The notes below the pieces were generated by a model that worked only from the letters and a program-made list of their open reading frames with translations, was not told where the DNA came from and did not search any database. Shown piece by piece: positions 52,415-61,488 of a stretch of 64,000 bases of DNA (position 1 is its first letter; every line of letters starts with the position of its first letter). Made by a program: the position numbers and the translations under genes. This stretch comes from Schlesneria paludicola DSM 18645. Its GTDB lineage: Bacteria; Planctomycetota; Planctomycetia; Planctomycetales; Planctomycetaceae. The DNA is taken from positions 353 to 64,352 of the forward strand of contig NZ_JH636437.1 of NCBI RefSeq assembly GCF_000255655.1, in the 5' to 3' direction.

Positions 52415-54118
52415 TCAGTGTCGATCGATGGCCTGAATTCTCTGTCGGTGATATTTCAACCCGGGGAAAAAGAAGCAGCCTCCGAGAACCACTCCGAGAA
52501 GCGACAGACCATAGTCGGTCGCGCGATGGATCTGCATGACCGCCATGAGGACCGAAGTCAGATAGAGGATCACTCCCTGCACGTAGAACTTTCCGGAAAG
52601 CAGCCCCGCCTTCGCGAAGAAGACATTCCCTGCTATGAGCGCCAACACGGAAGAAAGCTTCAGTACGGGCAGATCCATGATCCATTCCAGTCCATACAGA
52701 AAAATGCTGGACCCCACGCTGCCGGCCCAGATATGGGCAATTTGCCGTTCGACAAAGGTGATGGGGCCCGAACGGCGGCGCAGCTCCCAGAAAATCGCCG
52801 CCCAACCAAGTGACCCGGCGGTCCACATCGTCGCGTAAGGCCACCGCGACTGAACGCCGTTCAAGTACATCCAGTTCGTGATAAAACAGAGGGCCATGAC
52901 GACCAGGCTGTGCCACATCCACAGCAACCCCCAGTTCTCAAGGATGGCTGCGTGGTGCGTCTCGCGAAAAGCGAGCGAAATAATCTGTGAAAGCTGTGTC
53001 GAGCGTGCCGAGATCGGTTCGCTCTTCAGGTACGCTTCAAGATCATCCGCAAGAGCATCGGCCGAAACATATCTCAGATCGGCCGGTTTCTGGAGACACT
53101 TCAGGCAGATCATTTCCAGGTCGGCATCGGCTTTCGGGTTGAGCATCCGCGGGGGCAAGGGATCTTGCTCGCGCACCATCAACACCGTGTCGACAACGGA
53201 TGCCGCTTGAAAGGGGGGCCGCCCGGTCAGCATGGCATAGAGAATCGCCCCCAAAGCGTAGATATCCGTGGCGGCACTGACTTGGCCGCGATCTCCGGCG
53301 GCTTGCTCTGGCGCCATATATCCGGGTGTGCCCAAGATCGCGCCGGTCAATGTTAAGCTGGCACGGACGGCGGCATCACGATCACTGGAGGTCAAATCGC
53401 TACCGACTCGCTTCGCCAGACCAAAATCCGTCACATACGTACGGCCATCGTTATCAATCAGAATGTTCGACGGTTTCAGATCGCGATGGAGCACACCATG
53501 GCGATGGGCATCGGCAATCGCGCGACAGATGGGTGCCAGCATCTCGGCAGCGTTACGCGACGCCAAAGGGCCCACCGCCAGCCGCTTCGCCAGGGTTGTG
53601 CCTTCGACAAACTTCATACTGAAAAACGGCCGACCGTCGAACTCACCGACTTCGTAGACATTGACGAGATTCGGATGATGCAATTGAGCCGCCGATTCCG
53701 CCTCGGCTCGAAATCTCGCGAGATCTTCGGGTGACGCATCAGTGCCGCGCAGAATCATCTTCAACGCGACGATTCGATCCAAACTTTTCTGGCGTGCGCG
53801 GTAGACAACTCCCATGCCGCCGCGACCGATTTCTTCAAGCAGTTCATAGCCACCAAAGTCTTCACTCGGAAACATCTGCGGTCGCCGACCCGAAGTCACG
53901 GTGATTGGTTCTTCGTTGTCGAACAGTTCGGATGCGCTGGCGAAGTCCTCGGTGATCTGCATCGTTGCCCACAGTTCACGCAGTTCGTTAGCGAGTTCCG
54001 GATATTCACGAACCAGCGTTTCGATGCCATCCGTCGATCCATCACGCGACGATTGCAGCAACCGATCGAGCAATGAGACCAGCAGTTCATCGTGGTTCAG
54101 TGTCATCGACTCACTCAT
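52415..54118 (-). CDS. Membrane-anchored Ser/Thr protein kinase
   Basis: This is a 567-residue protein from ATG 54118, overlapping the sigma factor stop by eight bases. A short N-terminal helical domain (VREYPELANELRELWATMQ) precedes a full Hanks kinase: IGRGGMGVVYRARQ, VALKMIL, HRDLKPSNILID, DFGLAKRV and GTPGYMAPEQA. The C-terminal 190 residues hold about five or six membrane helices (for example WGLLWMWHSLVVMALCFITN and VFFAKAGLLSGKFYVQGVIL). Pairing of an ECF-type sigma factor with a kinase is a recurring planctomycete arrangement in which the kinase probably controls the sigma factor. Confidence 0.92.
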   Translation of the reverse strand: MSESMTLNHDELLVSLLDRLLQSSRDGSTDGIETLVREYPELANELRELWATMQITEDFASASELFDNEEPITVTSGRRPQMFPSEDFGGYELLEEIGRGGMGVVYRARQKSLDRIVALKMILRGTDASPEDLARFRAEAESAAQLHHPNLVNVYEVGEFDGRPFFSMKFVEGTTLAKRLAVGPLASRNAAEMLAPICRAIADAHRHGVLHRDLKPSNILIDNDGRTYVTDFGLAKRVGSDLTSSDRDAAVRASLTLTGAILGTPGYMAPEQAAGDRGQVSAATDIYALGAILYAMLTGRPPFQAASVVDTVLMVREQDPLPPRMLNPKADADLEMICLKCLQKPADLRYVSADALADDLEAYLKSEPISARSTQLSQIISLAFRETHHAAILENWGLLWMWHSLVVMALCFITNWMYLNGVQSRWPYATMWTAGSLGWAAIFWELRRRSGPITFVERQIAHIWAGSVGSSIFLYGLEWIMDLPVLKLSSVLALIAGNVFFAKAGLLSGKFYVQGVILYLTSVLMAVMQIHRATDYGLSLLGVVLGGCFFFPGLKYHRQRIQAIDRH

Positions 54119-54788
54119 TTCTGCTTGGCTTGAACGGACTCGGATGAGGAACACCAGTGCTTGAGGGCCGATCACCGAGTACCGCTCTCAGCCGACGGAG
54201 TGCACGCAGGTGGCGCATTCCCGCAGCCGCAGCGGAAAGTCCCAGCGCGGTGGCAACTTCGTTGTTGCCTAGCTGTTCGAAGTGCCGCATCAGCAGGATG
54301 TCTCGATCTTCTTCTTCAAGCTGTTCCATGGCGAGCAGAAATCGAGTCTCCAACTCTTTGCGAATGCTGGCCGCGGCCGGAGTGAGCTCGTGATCAGCAA
54401 GCTGCCCCATCAGATCGAATCCGGATTGATCGGCGAATTGTGGTGCAGCGAGCGAACGCTCGCGATCGAGACTGCGCCGCTGCGCACCCCGGTGCCGACG
54501 ATGCATATCAATCATGCGGTCTTGGGCGAGTTGCCTGAGCCACAAATGGAATGGCATGCGCGAATCATTCAAGTAATCTTCCAGGCGCGTGTTCGCTTCG
54601 AGCAGGACATCCTGAACGATATCACTGGCATCAACACGACGGGCAATCTGCCGATCGAGCCGCAACTGAATCAGTTTGCGAAGTGACGCACGATGCCGCT
54701 CGAGCAGGCGATTGACGGCCGCGCGGTCTCCGACTCTCGCCTGCGCTAGCAGATTTTGCGTGACGCTATGTTCGGGCCAGAGCGGCAT
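54111..54788 (-). CDS. ECF-type RNA polymerase sigma factor
   Basis: This is a 225-residue protein. ATG 54788 is chosen because it fits the usual start of the family (HSVTQNLLAQARVGDRAAVN) and avoids a long overlap with the upstream gene; a start at 54893 is the alternative. Region 2 is visible as RRVDASDIVQDVLLEANTRL, and region 4 as EEEDRDILLMRHFEQLGNNE with VATALGLSAAAAGMRHLRAL. The stop overlaps the kinase start, so translation is coupled. It likely directs RNA polymerase to a set of stress or envelope genes after phosphorylation-dependent release. Confidence 0.88.
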   Translation of the reverse strand: MPLWPEHSVTQNLLAQARVGDRAAVNRLLERHRASLRKLIQLRLDRQIARRVDASDIVQDVLLEANTRLEDYLNDSRMPFHLWLRQLAQDRMIDMHRRHRGAQRRSLDRERSLAAPQFADQSGFDLMGQLADHELTPAAASIRKELETRFLLAMEQLEEEDRDILLMRHFEQLGNNEVATALGLSAAAAGMRHLRALRRLRAVLGDRPSSTGVPHPSPFKPSRNE

Positions 54789-54843
54789 AAGTGCATCGCA
54801 AAGGACGACGGGAACCTCGAGACACCTTCCAAGATGATCACGA

Positions 54844-55209
54844 TCATTCAGTGACCGTATCGCTCTTATCCATTCGATCCAAGGGATAGTCACTGATGGC
54901 TAGCCCTAACCCACGGACTTCCTGCAAACGCTGCCAGGCTCGTGTCGTGCGCGCGTCTCGCTGCGCCACTTCGCCCGGGTCGAGATTTCGCTTATCAAAA
55001 GGACCTTCAACGACGACGGGGTCGAAACCAGGATCAACGATGAACTGAGCGGCAACTGGGTTACAGCGAAGATGACGCTCGGGCGCGGTCATCAGATATC
55101 GGGCTTCGACTTCGCCCAGGATAAAACGAAGGTAGAGATCGCTATTGGTAATATCCTCGACCTCGGAGCCACAGACTTCACAGAGGTAGCCGAGTTCACA
55201 TTTGGCCAT
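54844..55209 (-). CDS. Zinc-ribbon hypothetical protein, 121 aa
   Basis: This protein starts at ATG 55209, four codons inside a longer frame. The N-terminus has MAKCELGYLCEVCGSEVEDI, a C-x6-C-x2-C series like a zinc ribbon. A middle part (LRFILGEVEARYLMTAPERH) and C-terminal GLGLAISDYPLDRMDKSD are not recognised. It sits directly upstream of the sigma factor and may be co-transcribed. A regulatory or structural metal-binding role is possible. Confidence 0.68.
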   Translation of the reverse strand: MAKCELGYLCEVCGSEVEDITNSDLYLRFILGEVEARYLMTAPERHLRCNPVAAQFIVDPGFDPVVVEGPFDKRNLDPGEVAQRDARTTRAWQRLQEVRGLGLAISDYPLDRMDKSDTVTE

Positions 55210-55262
55210 AAGAATCCGCACGACTTTCTGGAATGGCGGTTTGCCGCCTGCTGAAATTAAGG

Positions 55263-55365
55263 TAGCAGTCGGTGGAAACCACGGGGACAGGCACCTTGGT
55301 CTTCACGATGTCATGACGTTTTTGCATCGGCGGGGAGCCAGTCCCGTTGTTTCCACCGACTGCTA
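55263..55365. repeat. Dispersed palindromic repeat, copy D (intact ends)
   Basis: TAGCAGTCGGTGGAAAC at 55263-55279 is matched exactly by GTTTCCACCGACTGCTA at 55349-55365. The interior contains GGGGACAGGCACCTTGG, a CATGACG core, and GGAGCCAGTCCCG, in reverse orientation to copies A-C. The last bases CTA give the TAG stop of the DUF1501 gene at 55363-56838. The 17-bp perfect ends and about 103-bp length are like a miniature mobile repeat. Confidence 0.75.
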
Positions 55366-56838
55366 GGAAAGCACATCTTCAATGAGATGCCCATGAACGT
55401 TCGTCAGTCGACGTTCGATCCCATTATGGTAGTACGTCAGGCGTTCGTGATCGATCCCCAGCAGATGCAGAATTGTGGCATGAAAATCGGGCCAACTGAC
55501 CGGATTCTCGATCGACTTCCAACCGATGTCGTCTGTGGCCCCATATTCCAGGCCTTTTTTCAAACCGCCACCCGCCATCCAGACACTGAATCCGTACATA
55601 TTGTGATCACGACCGCCCCCCAGTACGTTGGCTTCCGACTGCGTAAATGGAGTGCGTCCGAACTCGGTGGTAAAGAGTACCAGGGTGTCGTCGAGCATCC
55701 CGCGCTGCCGTAGGTCTCGCAATAAAGCCGCGATCGGTTGATCGACACGCAGGGCTTCTTGCGAGTGATTTTCCTTCATATTTTCATGACCGTCCCAATT
55801 GATTCGGGGAGAACCGAATGAACCACCCGAGAACAACTGGACGAATCGCACTCCTTGTTCCAGCAAGCGACGGGCCAGCAGACAACTGCGTCCGAAGTCG
55901 GCGGTTTCGGGCTGATCGAGCCCATACTGAGATTGTGTTTCGGCGGTTTCAATGGCGAGATCGGTGACGCGTGGAACCGACATCTGCATTTTTGCAGCCA
56001 GTTCGTAGCTCTTCATCCGCGCTGCCAGATCGCTTTCCGGACGCGACGCCTGATGCCGGCGATTCATCGCGGCAATGAATTCGCGAGTTTCTCGTTCTGA
56101 ATCCGCATCAAAGGAAATCGAAGACTCGTTTGGCACGCTCAATCCGGCGGGAAACAGGTCATCGATCGCCGAGCCTTTCGTCCGAAAGGCGACACCTTGA
56201 TAGCGGGCTGGCAAGAAACCATTGGACCAGTTGATCGTTCCCCCGGCAGGCATCCCGCGGGGATCAGGCAGGACGACGTACGCGGGCAGTTCGTCCGTTT
56301 CGCAGCCCAACCCATAGGACGCCCATGACCCCAGAACAGGAAAGCCATTCAAACGAAAACCGGTGTTAGCCTGAAATGTCGCGGGCGTGTGATTGGCGGA
56401 ATCGGCAACCATCGACCGAATCACTGTGAGCTCGTCGGCCACCGTCGCCAATTGCGGAAACAAGTCGGAGACCCACAAACCGCTTTGGCCGCGCCGCTGA
56501 AAATTCCAGTCGTTCTTACGGAGCAGGCCGACCTTGCCAAAAAAGGTCTCGGGCTTTTCTGACCCCGGCAGTGATTGCCCGTGATATTTTTCCAAGACAG
56601 GCTTGTAGTCGAATGAATCGAGATGACTGAGGCCACCACACATATAAAGGTGAATCACGCGCCGGCATTTCGGGCGAAGATGCGGAGGCGGATCAGCCGC
56701 TTCTGAGGGCACGGCGTCCGCTCGAACGGATCGCGTGCCTGACAACAGGTGCATCACAGCGGTGGCCGTTAGTCCGTGTGACGACCAGGAAAGGAACTCG
56801 CGTCGTGGTATCAGCGATGATAAGGAATCCAATGTCAT
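55363..56838 (-). CDS. DUF1501 family protein with Tat-type N-terminus
   Basis: This is a 491-residue protein. The N-terminus (LIPRREFLSWSSHGLTATAV) fits a Tat signal with paired Arg. Family blocks include CRRVIHLYMCGGLSHLDSFD, NHTPATFQANTGFR, RSCLLARRLLEQGVRFVQLF and TTEFGRTPFTQSEANVLGGG followed by RDHN. DUF1501 proteins are numerous in Planctomycetota; they have an alkaline phosphatase/sulfatase-like fold and often sit beside DUF1549/DUF1553 genes, which are absent here. Export to the periplasm is expected. The stop codon lies in repeat copy D. Confidence 0.92.
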   Translation of the reverse strand: MTLDSLSSLIPRREFLSWSSHGLTATAVMHLLSGTRSVRADAVPSEAADPPPHLRPKCRRVIHLYMCGGLSHLDSFDYKPVLEKYHGQSLPGSEKPETFFGKVGLLRKNDWNFQRRGQSGLWVSDLFPQLATVADELTVIRSMVADSANHTPATFQANTGFRLNGFPVLGSWASYGLGCETDELPAYVVLPDPRGMPAGGTINWSNGFLPARYQGVAFRTKGSAIDDLFPAGLSVPNESSISFDADSERETREFIAAMNRRHQASRPESDLAARMKSYELAAKMQMSVPRVTDLAIETAETQSQYGLDQPETADFGRSCLLARRLLEQGVRFVQLFSGGSFGSPRINWDGHENMKENHSQEALRVDQPIAALLRDLRQRGMLDDTLVLFTTEFGRTPFTQSEANVLGGGRDHNMYGFSVWMAGGGLKKGLEYGATDDIGWKSIENPVSWPDFHATILHLLGIDHERLTYYHNGIERRLTNVHGHLIEDVLS

Positions 56839-56935
56839 CGTCCCATCGTTCCGAATACAGACCTCTATGCAGTGGAAACGAAGTCAGCAACTCGATCAAG
56901 CCGATTCTGAGATTGACGAAGCCTGAGTCTGGAAA

Positions 56936-57853
56936 TCAGGGTTCCTGAGAAACGGACGGCTTTCGTCGATCCAAGACGAATGGATTGCGAGGATCTTCCG
57001 TGAACGACACCGTCAGCGGCGGCGCAATTCCACCTTGATCAACCTGAACTCTTACGATGTTTTTGGCTTGATACGGATTGTCGTGAATCCATTTGTGGCC
57101 ATCGCCATGAATGAACAGGATTGGTTTTTCGAATGCCGTGGCCACATCGAAAAAGGGATCCATGAAATCCTGGTGATGTGCGGTCGGATGAGCGTGGGCA
57201 AAAATCACGGCCGAGGTCACGCTGTTGCGTTCGCGTTCGAGGTAGCGGCGTATCCAATCAAGATTTTCAGCATGGCGCCGCTTCCATTCGTTCGGATCGT
57301 GCACTCGTCCACCGACGAGGTTAATACCGACAAACAGAACGTTCGAATGGACGAAAGCAAAGTTCTCGTCCCGCTCGGCTTGCCGCTCTACCTTCAGGTT
57401 CGATTTCCACTTCTGATCGAACCGCCGGAAGTATTTCTGCCACAGCGTCCAGGCCTCGTTGGGATTGGCACAATCATTCCATTCGTTGTCACCGGGGATG
57501 ATGAATAACTGTTGCGCCGATTTAGACAGGATGCCGGACACCAACTCGTAGACGGGCTCGACGCACTCTGAACGTCCGGTCTTGATGTCTCCTAAATGGA
57601 CGACAAAGACCGATTGCTTCGGAACGTCAATCAGTTGTTGAGGCAACGAGACGACTTCTGCCGGAGCATAGGGCACATCTCCCATCACCGAAATCGAGAA
57701 TCGTTCGAGCGGCTTCGAATCGTCGGCCGCGTCGACAGTCAGCGTGACGAACGAAATCGTCGCCACGATCAGCAACGCCATACGCCATCGCCCAATGGAA
57801 TCTTGGATGCCACCATGCGAGGATTGAGAGCCGTTCATGATCGATCGTGTCAT
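56936..57853 (-). CDS. Secreted metallophosphoesterase-like protein
   Basis: This is a 305-residue protein from ATG 57853, chosen because GAGG lies six bases upstream; ATG 57838 is also possible. A hydrophobic signal (MALLIVATISFVTLTVDAAD) follows 20-odd residues. Metal-site-like motifs are ISVMGDVPYAP, VVHLGDIKTG, IIPGDNEWNDC, VIFAHAHPTAHH and LFIHGDGHKW. The usual D-x-H is replaced by Asp-Val-Pro and GNHE by GDNE, so the site is altered. Periplasmic location and a calcineurin-like fold are likely, with unknown substrate. Confidence 0.8.
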   Translation of the reverse strand: MTRSIMNGSQSSHGGIQDSIGRWRMALLIVATISFVTLTVDAADDSKPLERFSISVMGDVPYAPAEVVSLPQQLIDVPKQSVFVVHLGDIKTGRSECVEPVYELVSGILSKSAQQLFIIPGDNEWNDCANPNEAWTLWQKYFRRFDQKWKSNLKVERQAERDENFAFVHSNVLFVGINLVGGRVHDPNEWKRRHAENLDWIRRYLERERNSVTSAVIFAHAHPTAHHQDFMDPFFDVATAFEKPILFIHGDGHKWIHDNPYQAKNIVRVQVDQGGIAPPLTVSFTEDPRNPFVLDRRKPSVSQEP

Positions 57854-58228
57854 CGTCATCCTCAAATCAAAACTCGTTGTGCCCCTTCTTCGTGATGGTG
57901 CAAGGTATGAAATTCGACGGACAAGTGCGAGGATTTGTCGCGATGAAAAATCATTCACGGACGTTGCGGTTTTGAATGCCTCCCATGCCTGACGTCGCCT
58001 CGTCACGGTGTCCATCGCCCTCATGCCCGATTTGGAGAAGCGCGAGGATTCCCCGCCGAACGGAAGTTTCTCTCAATTTCCTCAACACATCGGTCGATTT
58101 CAATCTGTTGCTTTGTCGATTGAGACGGTATTCTGGACATTTCACATAAAGTCTGCAGCGTTCGTTGTTCGCGAGGCATCACCCGTTCGAGGTGGCAATC
58201 CCTTTTCGGTCCATGGCGAGGTGATTGG
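57854..58228. other. 375-bp divergent intergenic region
   Basis: This region separates the leftward metallophosphoesterase-like gene from a rightward DUF1501 gene, so it should contain two divergent promoters. Short frames on both strands have no family resemblance. No clear palindrome was noticed. Confidence 0.4.
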
Positions 58229-59557
58229 ATGAGTGGTTTGTTTCACGCAATGCCGATTCCCACGATAGCACTCGGCCGCCGTGCATTCTTACAGGTCGGG
58301 GCACTTGCCCTGGGAAAGATGACACTTGCGGGAGCACTGCAGCGCCGGGCTCTTGCGGGAGCTCAAGCTGGCGAATCGACCGCCGTAATTCAAATCTACA
58401 TGGGCGGCGGCCCTAGCCATCTCGATATGTATGACTTGAAACCGCTTGCCCCGCGAGAAATCCGCGGCGAGTTCCAGCCGATTTCGACGAGCCTGCCCGG
58501 CGTCCAAATTTGCGAGCACCTGCCCTACTTGGCTGGGGTCATGGACAAAGTCGCGGTCGTGCGGACAGTGCACCACCAGAACGCGGGGCATCTTCCTGCC
58601 TCACACTGGATGATGACAGGCCATCAACCGGCATCAGGCAGCACGGGGAACGCGAATCCTGCGGTTGGCGCGGTCGTATCGCGACTGCGGGGTTCGAACC
58701 ATTCGGGCGTTCCCGCCTATGTCAGTATTCCCCGTCGGCAACTGCTGGGGGCATCGGCGTTTCTTGGCCCCGCGCACAACCCGTTCACACCGGAAAGCGA
58801 TCCCAGCAAGAATGACTTTGCCGTCTTCAATTTGAAGATGCCGTCAGAGTTGAGCGTGCCGCGGCTTGAAGATCGTCGGGGGCTGTTGCAGTCGCTTGAT
58901 CGCCTGCGATCGAATATGGATATTCGCAACGAGTTCGATGGAATCGACAAGTTCTCGCAACAAGCGGCGGATCTGGTCACCAGCGGACGAGCGCTCAAAG
59001 CGTTCGACCTGAAGCAGGAAGATCCTCGAGTTCGGGAAAGTTATGGTCCACACAGCGTGGGACAGGGATGTCTGCTGGCACGCCGGTTGGTCGAAGCGGG
59101 AGTCACATTCGTCACGGTACTCAGTGGTGGCGACTGGGACACGCATGTCGGCAATTTCCCGAAGATGAAGGACGATTGCCTGCCGCGCGTCGATCGAGCC
59201 ATTGCCGCTCTTGTTTCCGACTTGCACGCACGAGGCCTGAATCGCCGGGTGATGGTCGTCGCTTACGGTGAGTTTGGACGGACGCCGCATATCAACAAGG
59301 ATGGTGGCCGCGATCATTGGCCGGGCGCCAGTTGTGCCTTGTTCGCAGGGGGCGGCCTGAAAGTCGGGCAGATCATCGGACAGACGGATGCTCATGCCGC
59401 ATTCCCGATCACGCGCGGCTATTCACCAGGGGACGTTCTCTCGACGGTTTATCAATTCCTACAGGTGGATTCGCATCACGAGTTTCGCGAGCAGAACCAG
59501 CAGCGTCCAATGCAGGTTCTGCCCGAAGGCCAACCAATCGCCGAACTGATCGGTTGA
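58229..59557 (+). CDS. DUF1501 family protein, second copy
   Basis: This is a 442-residue protein; GAGGTGATTGG precedes ATG 58229. The N-terminal ALGRRAFLQVGALALGKMTL has an Arg pair and a hydrophobic stretch, consistent with Tat export. Family blocks are IQIYMGGGPSHLDMYDLKPL, HHQNAGHLPASHWMMTGHQP, GCLLARRLVEAGVTFVTVLS and YGEFGRTPHINKDGGRDHWP. It is only moderately similar to the gene at 55363. No DUF1549 partner is adjacent. Its downstream gap carries a perfect 20-bp hairpin. Confidence 0.92.
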   Translation: MSGLFHAMPIPTIALGRRAFLQVGALALGKMTLAGALQRRALAGAQAGESTAVIQIYMGGGPSHLDMYDLKPLAPREIRGEFQPISTSLPGVQICEHLPYLAGVMDKVAVVRTVHHQNAGHLPASHWMMTGHQPASGSTGNANPAVGAVVSRLRGSNHSGVPAYVSIPRRQLLGASAFLGPAHNPFTPESDPSKNDFAVFNLKMPSELSVPRLEDRRGLLQSLDRLRSNMDIRNEFDGIDKFSQQAADLVTSGRALKAFDLKQEDPRVRESYGPHSVGQGCLLARRLVEAGVTFVTVLSGGDWDTHVGNFPKMKDDCLPRVDRAIAALVSDLHARGLNRRVMVVAYGEFGRTPHINKDGGRDHWPGASCALFAGGGLKVGQIIGQTDAHAAFPITRGYSPGDVLSTVYQFLQVDSHHEFREQNQQRPMQVLPEGQPIAELIG

Positions 59558-59647
59558 GTGATCGCTCGACAATTGATTCGTCGGGGAACACCGTCGTCCT
59601 TCGATAAAGATTTGGCCACGCAGACTGGCAGCAGACCTTTCGATCCG

Positions 59648-59699
59648 CGAAAGTCTTCGGCTTAGTGGCGTCGTGACGGCACTAAGCCGAAGACTTTCG
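59648..59699. terminator. Perfect 20-bp stem hairpin, 12-nt loop
   Basis: CGAAAGTCTTCGGCTTAGTG pairs exactly with CACTAAGCCGAAGACTTTCG around GCGTCGTGACGG. It lies 90 bases past the DUF1501 stop and 89 bases before the UbiA start. No T-run follows on either strand, so it may be a repeat or RNA processing element rather than an intrinsic terminator. Confidence 0.5.
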
Positions 59700-59788
59700 T
59701 CATGACAATCAACTTGCTGCGCTCGCGATCGTGTCGAGAGGGTTCGTCATGCCGACGCGATGTCGAGCTTGATGTACAAAGGTTTGAA

Positions 59789-60751
59789 ATGCTGGCCTAT
59801 TTGCAATTGCTTCGTTTGCCGACTGTGTTCACCGCGATGGCCGACATTCTGCTGGGGTTTGTCCTGACTCATCGCTTCATCTACGGTCCTTTCCTCGCGC
59901 CAGAAGGCGGGCCGGTGCATCTGAATGTCGGATGGCACGAACCTGAGAAGCTACTGGGATTGCTGGCCGCATCCAGCGGCCTGTACCTGTCGGGAATGGT
60001 CTTTAACGATGTCTTTGACGTACAACAGGACACCATCGAACGCCCCGACCGCCCCATCCCGTCCGGTCGGATTTCGCGACAGAATGCGACGATCTTTGCA
60101 CTGATTCTGATGCTGGGTGGATTGGCCTGTGCGGCGCTCGTGGGGCCGGTCAGCCTGCAGGTCGGACTGCTGCTGATCGTCGCGATTCTGAGCTATGACG
60201 CATACCTGAAGCGAACACCGCTCGGACCGATCGCCATGGGAAGTTGCCGCTTCCTGAATGTGCTTCTGGGAGCCAGCGTTCAGCCGGACTGGATTCCCTC
60301 ACTGTTGTCGCAACCGCAGCTCGCAGCCGCCGCCGGGTTGGGACTCTATATTGCAGGCGTCACCTTGTTTGCCAAGACGGAAGCCCGAACCAGCAATCGC
60401 TGGCAACTGGCGCTGGCTCAACTGATCATCAACTCGGGCTTCGCTGTTCATGTCGCGTTGATTCTGACGAGCGCACATCAGGTGCCGATCGAAGTTCCCC
60501 TGGCGATGCTGTTCGTCGTGGCCTTCACGATTAATCGCCGCGCCACGGCAGCCGTTCGAGATCCTTCGCCAGCGCGAGTACAGGGAAGCATCAAGGTCAT
60601 GCTGCTATCGCTGGTTATCATCGACTCGACGCTGGTTTTCTGGTTCTTGAATACCCCGGAAGGAGCTGGGTATGGCGCGGCACATGCAGTGGCGACCGCC
60701 ATTCTCGTGATTCCCGCGATGCTGCTCTCACGTCTGATTCCCATGACGTAA
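59789..60751 (+). CDS. UbiA-family prenyltransferase
   Basis: This is a 320-residue polytopic protein from ATG 59789, chosen because AAAGG lies seven bases upstream and because the preceding 29 residues are not typical. About eight membrane helices are visible. The first Asp-rich motif is GMVFNDVFDVQQDTIERPDR (N-D-x2-D-x3-D). The second is weaker: ILSYDAYLKRTPLGPIAMGS, in place of D-x3-D. It would transfer a prenyl group to an aromatic or other acceptor at the membrane. EboC-type UbiA proteins are a possible closer relative, but I cannot tell. No pathway partners lie next to it. Confidence 0.85.
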   Translation: MLAYLQLLRLPTVFTAMADILLGFVLTHRFIYGPFLAPEGGPVHLNVGWHEPEKLLGLLAASSGLYLSGMVFNDVFDVQQDTIERPDRPIPSGRISRQNATIFALILMLGGLACAALVGPVSLQVGLLLIVAILSYDAYLKRTPLGPIAMGSCRFLNVLLGASVQPDWIPSLLSQPQLAAAAGLGLYIAGVTLFAKTEARTSNRWQLALAQLIINSGFAVHVALILTSAHQVPIEVPLAMLFVVAFTINRRATAAVRDPSPARVQGSIKVMLLSLVIIDSTLVFWFLNTPEGAGYGAAHAVATAILVIPAMLLSRLIPMT

Positions 60752-60850
60752 AAGCGGCAAATGGCCTGGTTGCGATCGACGCTGCCCCTTGCCAACCAAG
60801 GTATGAATTCCACATCTCCGCGCCGTCGACAGGCCGTTTGCCGGAACGAC

Positions 60851-61387
60851 CTATTGTGGCGATTGCGCTTCGATCGTTTGCAGCTTTTCGGTCAAGATTT
60901 CCTTGGCGTGCTTCAGCGAATTCGCAAATAGAACGCTGAACAACCCCAAGACCGCCCCCAGGATCGCCAGACGAATCCAACGTCGTGTCGTCCATTCGCG
61001 CAAGGGCGGCGAGAATGCGAGGAACGCCAACAGGGCAGAAATTGTGACCACCGCGTCAAAACTGGCTCGCTGCCAGTATGGTCCGCCCAGATGAAGCCAC
61101 ATCCCGAATTCGTCAAACGTCAAACCCAGTCCGATGGCGTATCCGATCGTGCAGAGATCGTGGATCAACCCCACGGGCTTCATGACCAGGATGTACGCAC
61201 CCACCCCAGACAGCAGAAAGATCCCATAGTTCAGATGATGAACGTGGGTTCCTTTCACATGCAGATAAAGATCGGGCATCAACCGATCCATAATCAGAAA
61301 AACGACCATCCGCGACGTGACAAACGTCAACAAAAAGACGTACAGAATCAAGCGAAGCGTTCGCCGACGATCTCGTGAATTATCCAT
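60851..61387 (-). CDS. Small multi-TM membrane protein with HVHHLNYG motif
   Basis: This is a 178-residue protein from ATG 61387 with AGGG upstream. Hydrophobic segments include RLILYVFLLTFVTSRMVVFL, NYGIFLLSGVGAYILVM, FDAVVTISALLAFLAF and IRLAILGAVLGLFSVLFANS. The motif GTHVHHLNYG and FDEFGMWLHLGGPYW have His and acid residues near membrane faces, which could bind metal. The family is not recognised. It is divergent from the CPBP protease gene downstream. Confidence 0.75.
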   Translation of the reverse strand: MDNSRDRRRTLRLILYVFLLTFVTSRMVVFLIMDRLMPDLYLHVKGTHVHHLNYGIFLLSGVGAYILVMKPVGLIHDLCTIGYAIGLGLTFDEFGMWLHLGGPYWQRASFDAVVTISALLAFLAFSPPLREWTTRRWIRLAILGAVLGLFSVLFANSLKHAKEILTEKLQTIEAQSPQ

Positions 61388-61488
61388 ACACACCCTGAAC
61401 TCGTACGCCAGCGGATTCCCGTGTCATCGCCGGGCGATCATAATCAGAAGTCTCCACCCATTGCACAGCCTCTGACGAGAAACTCATT

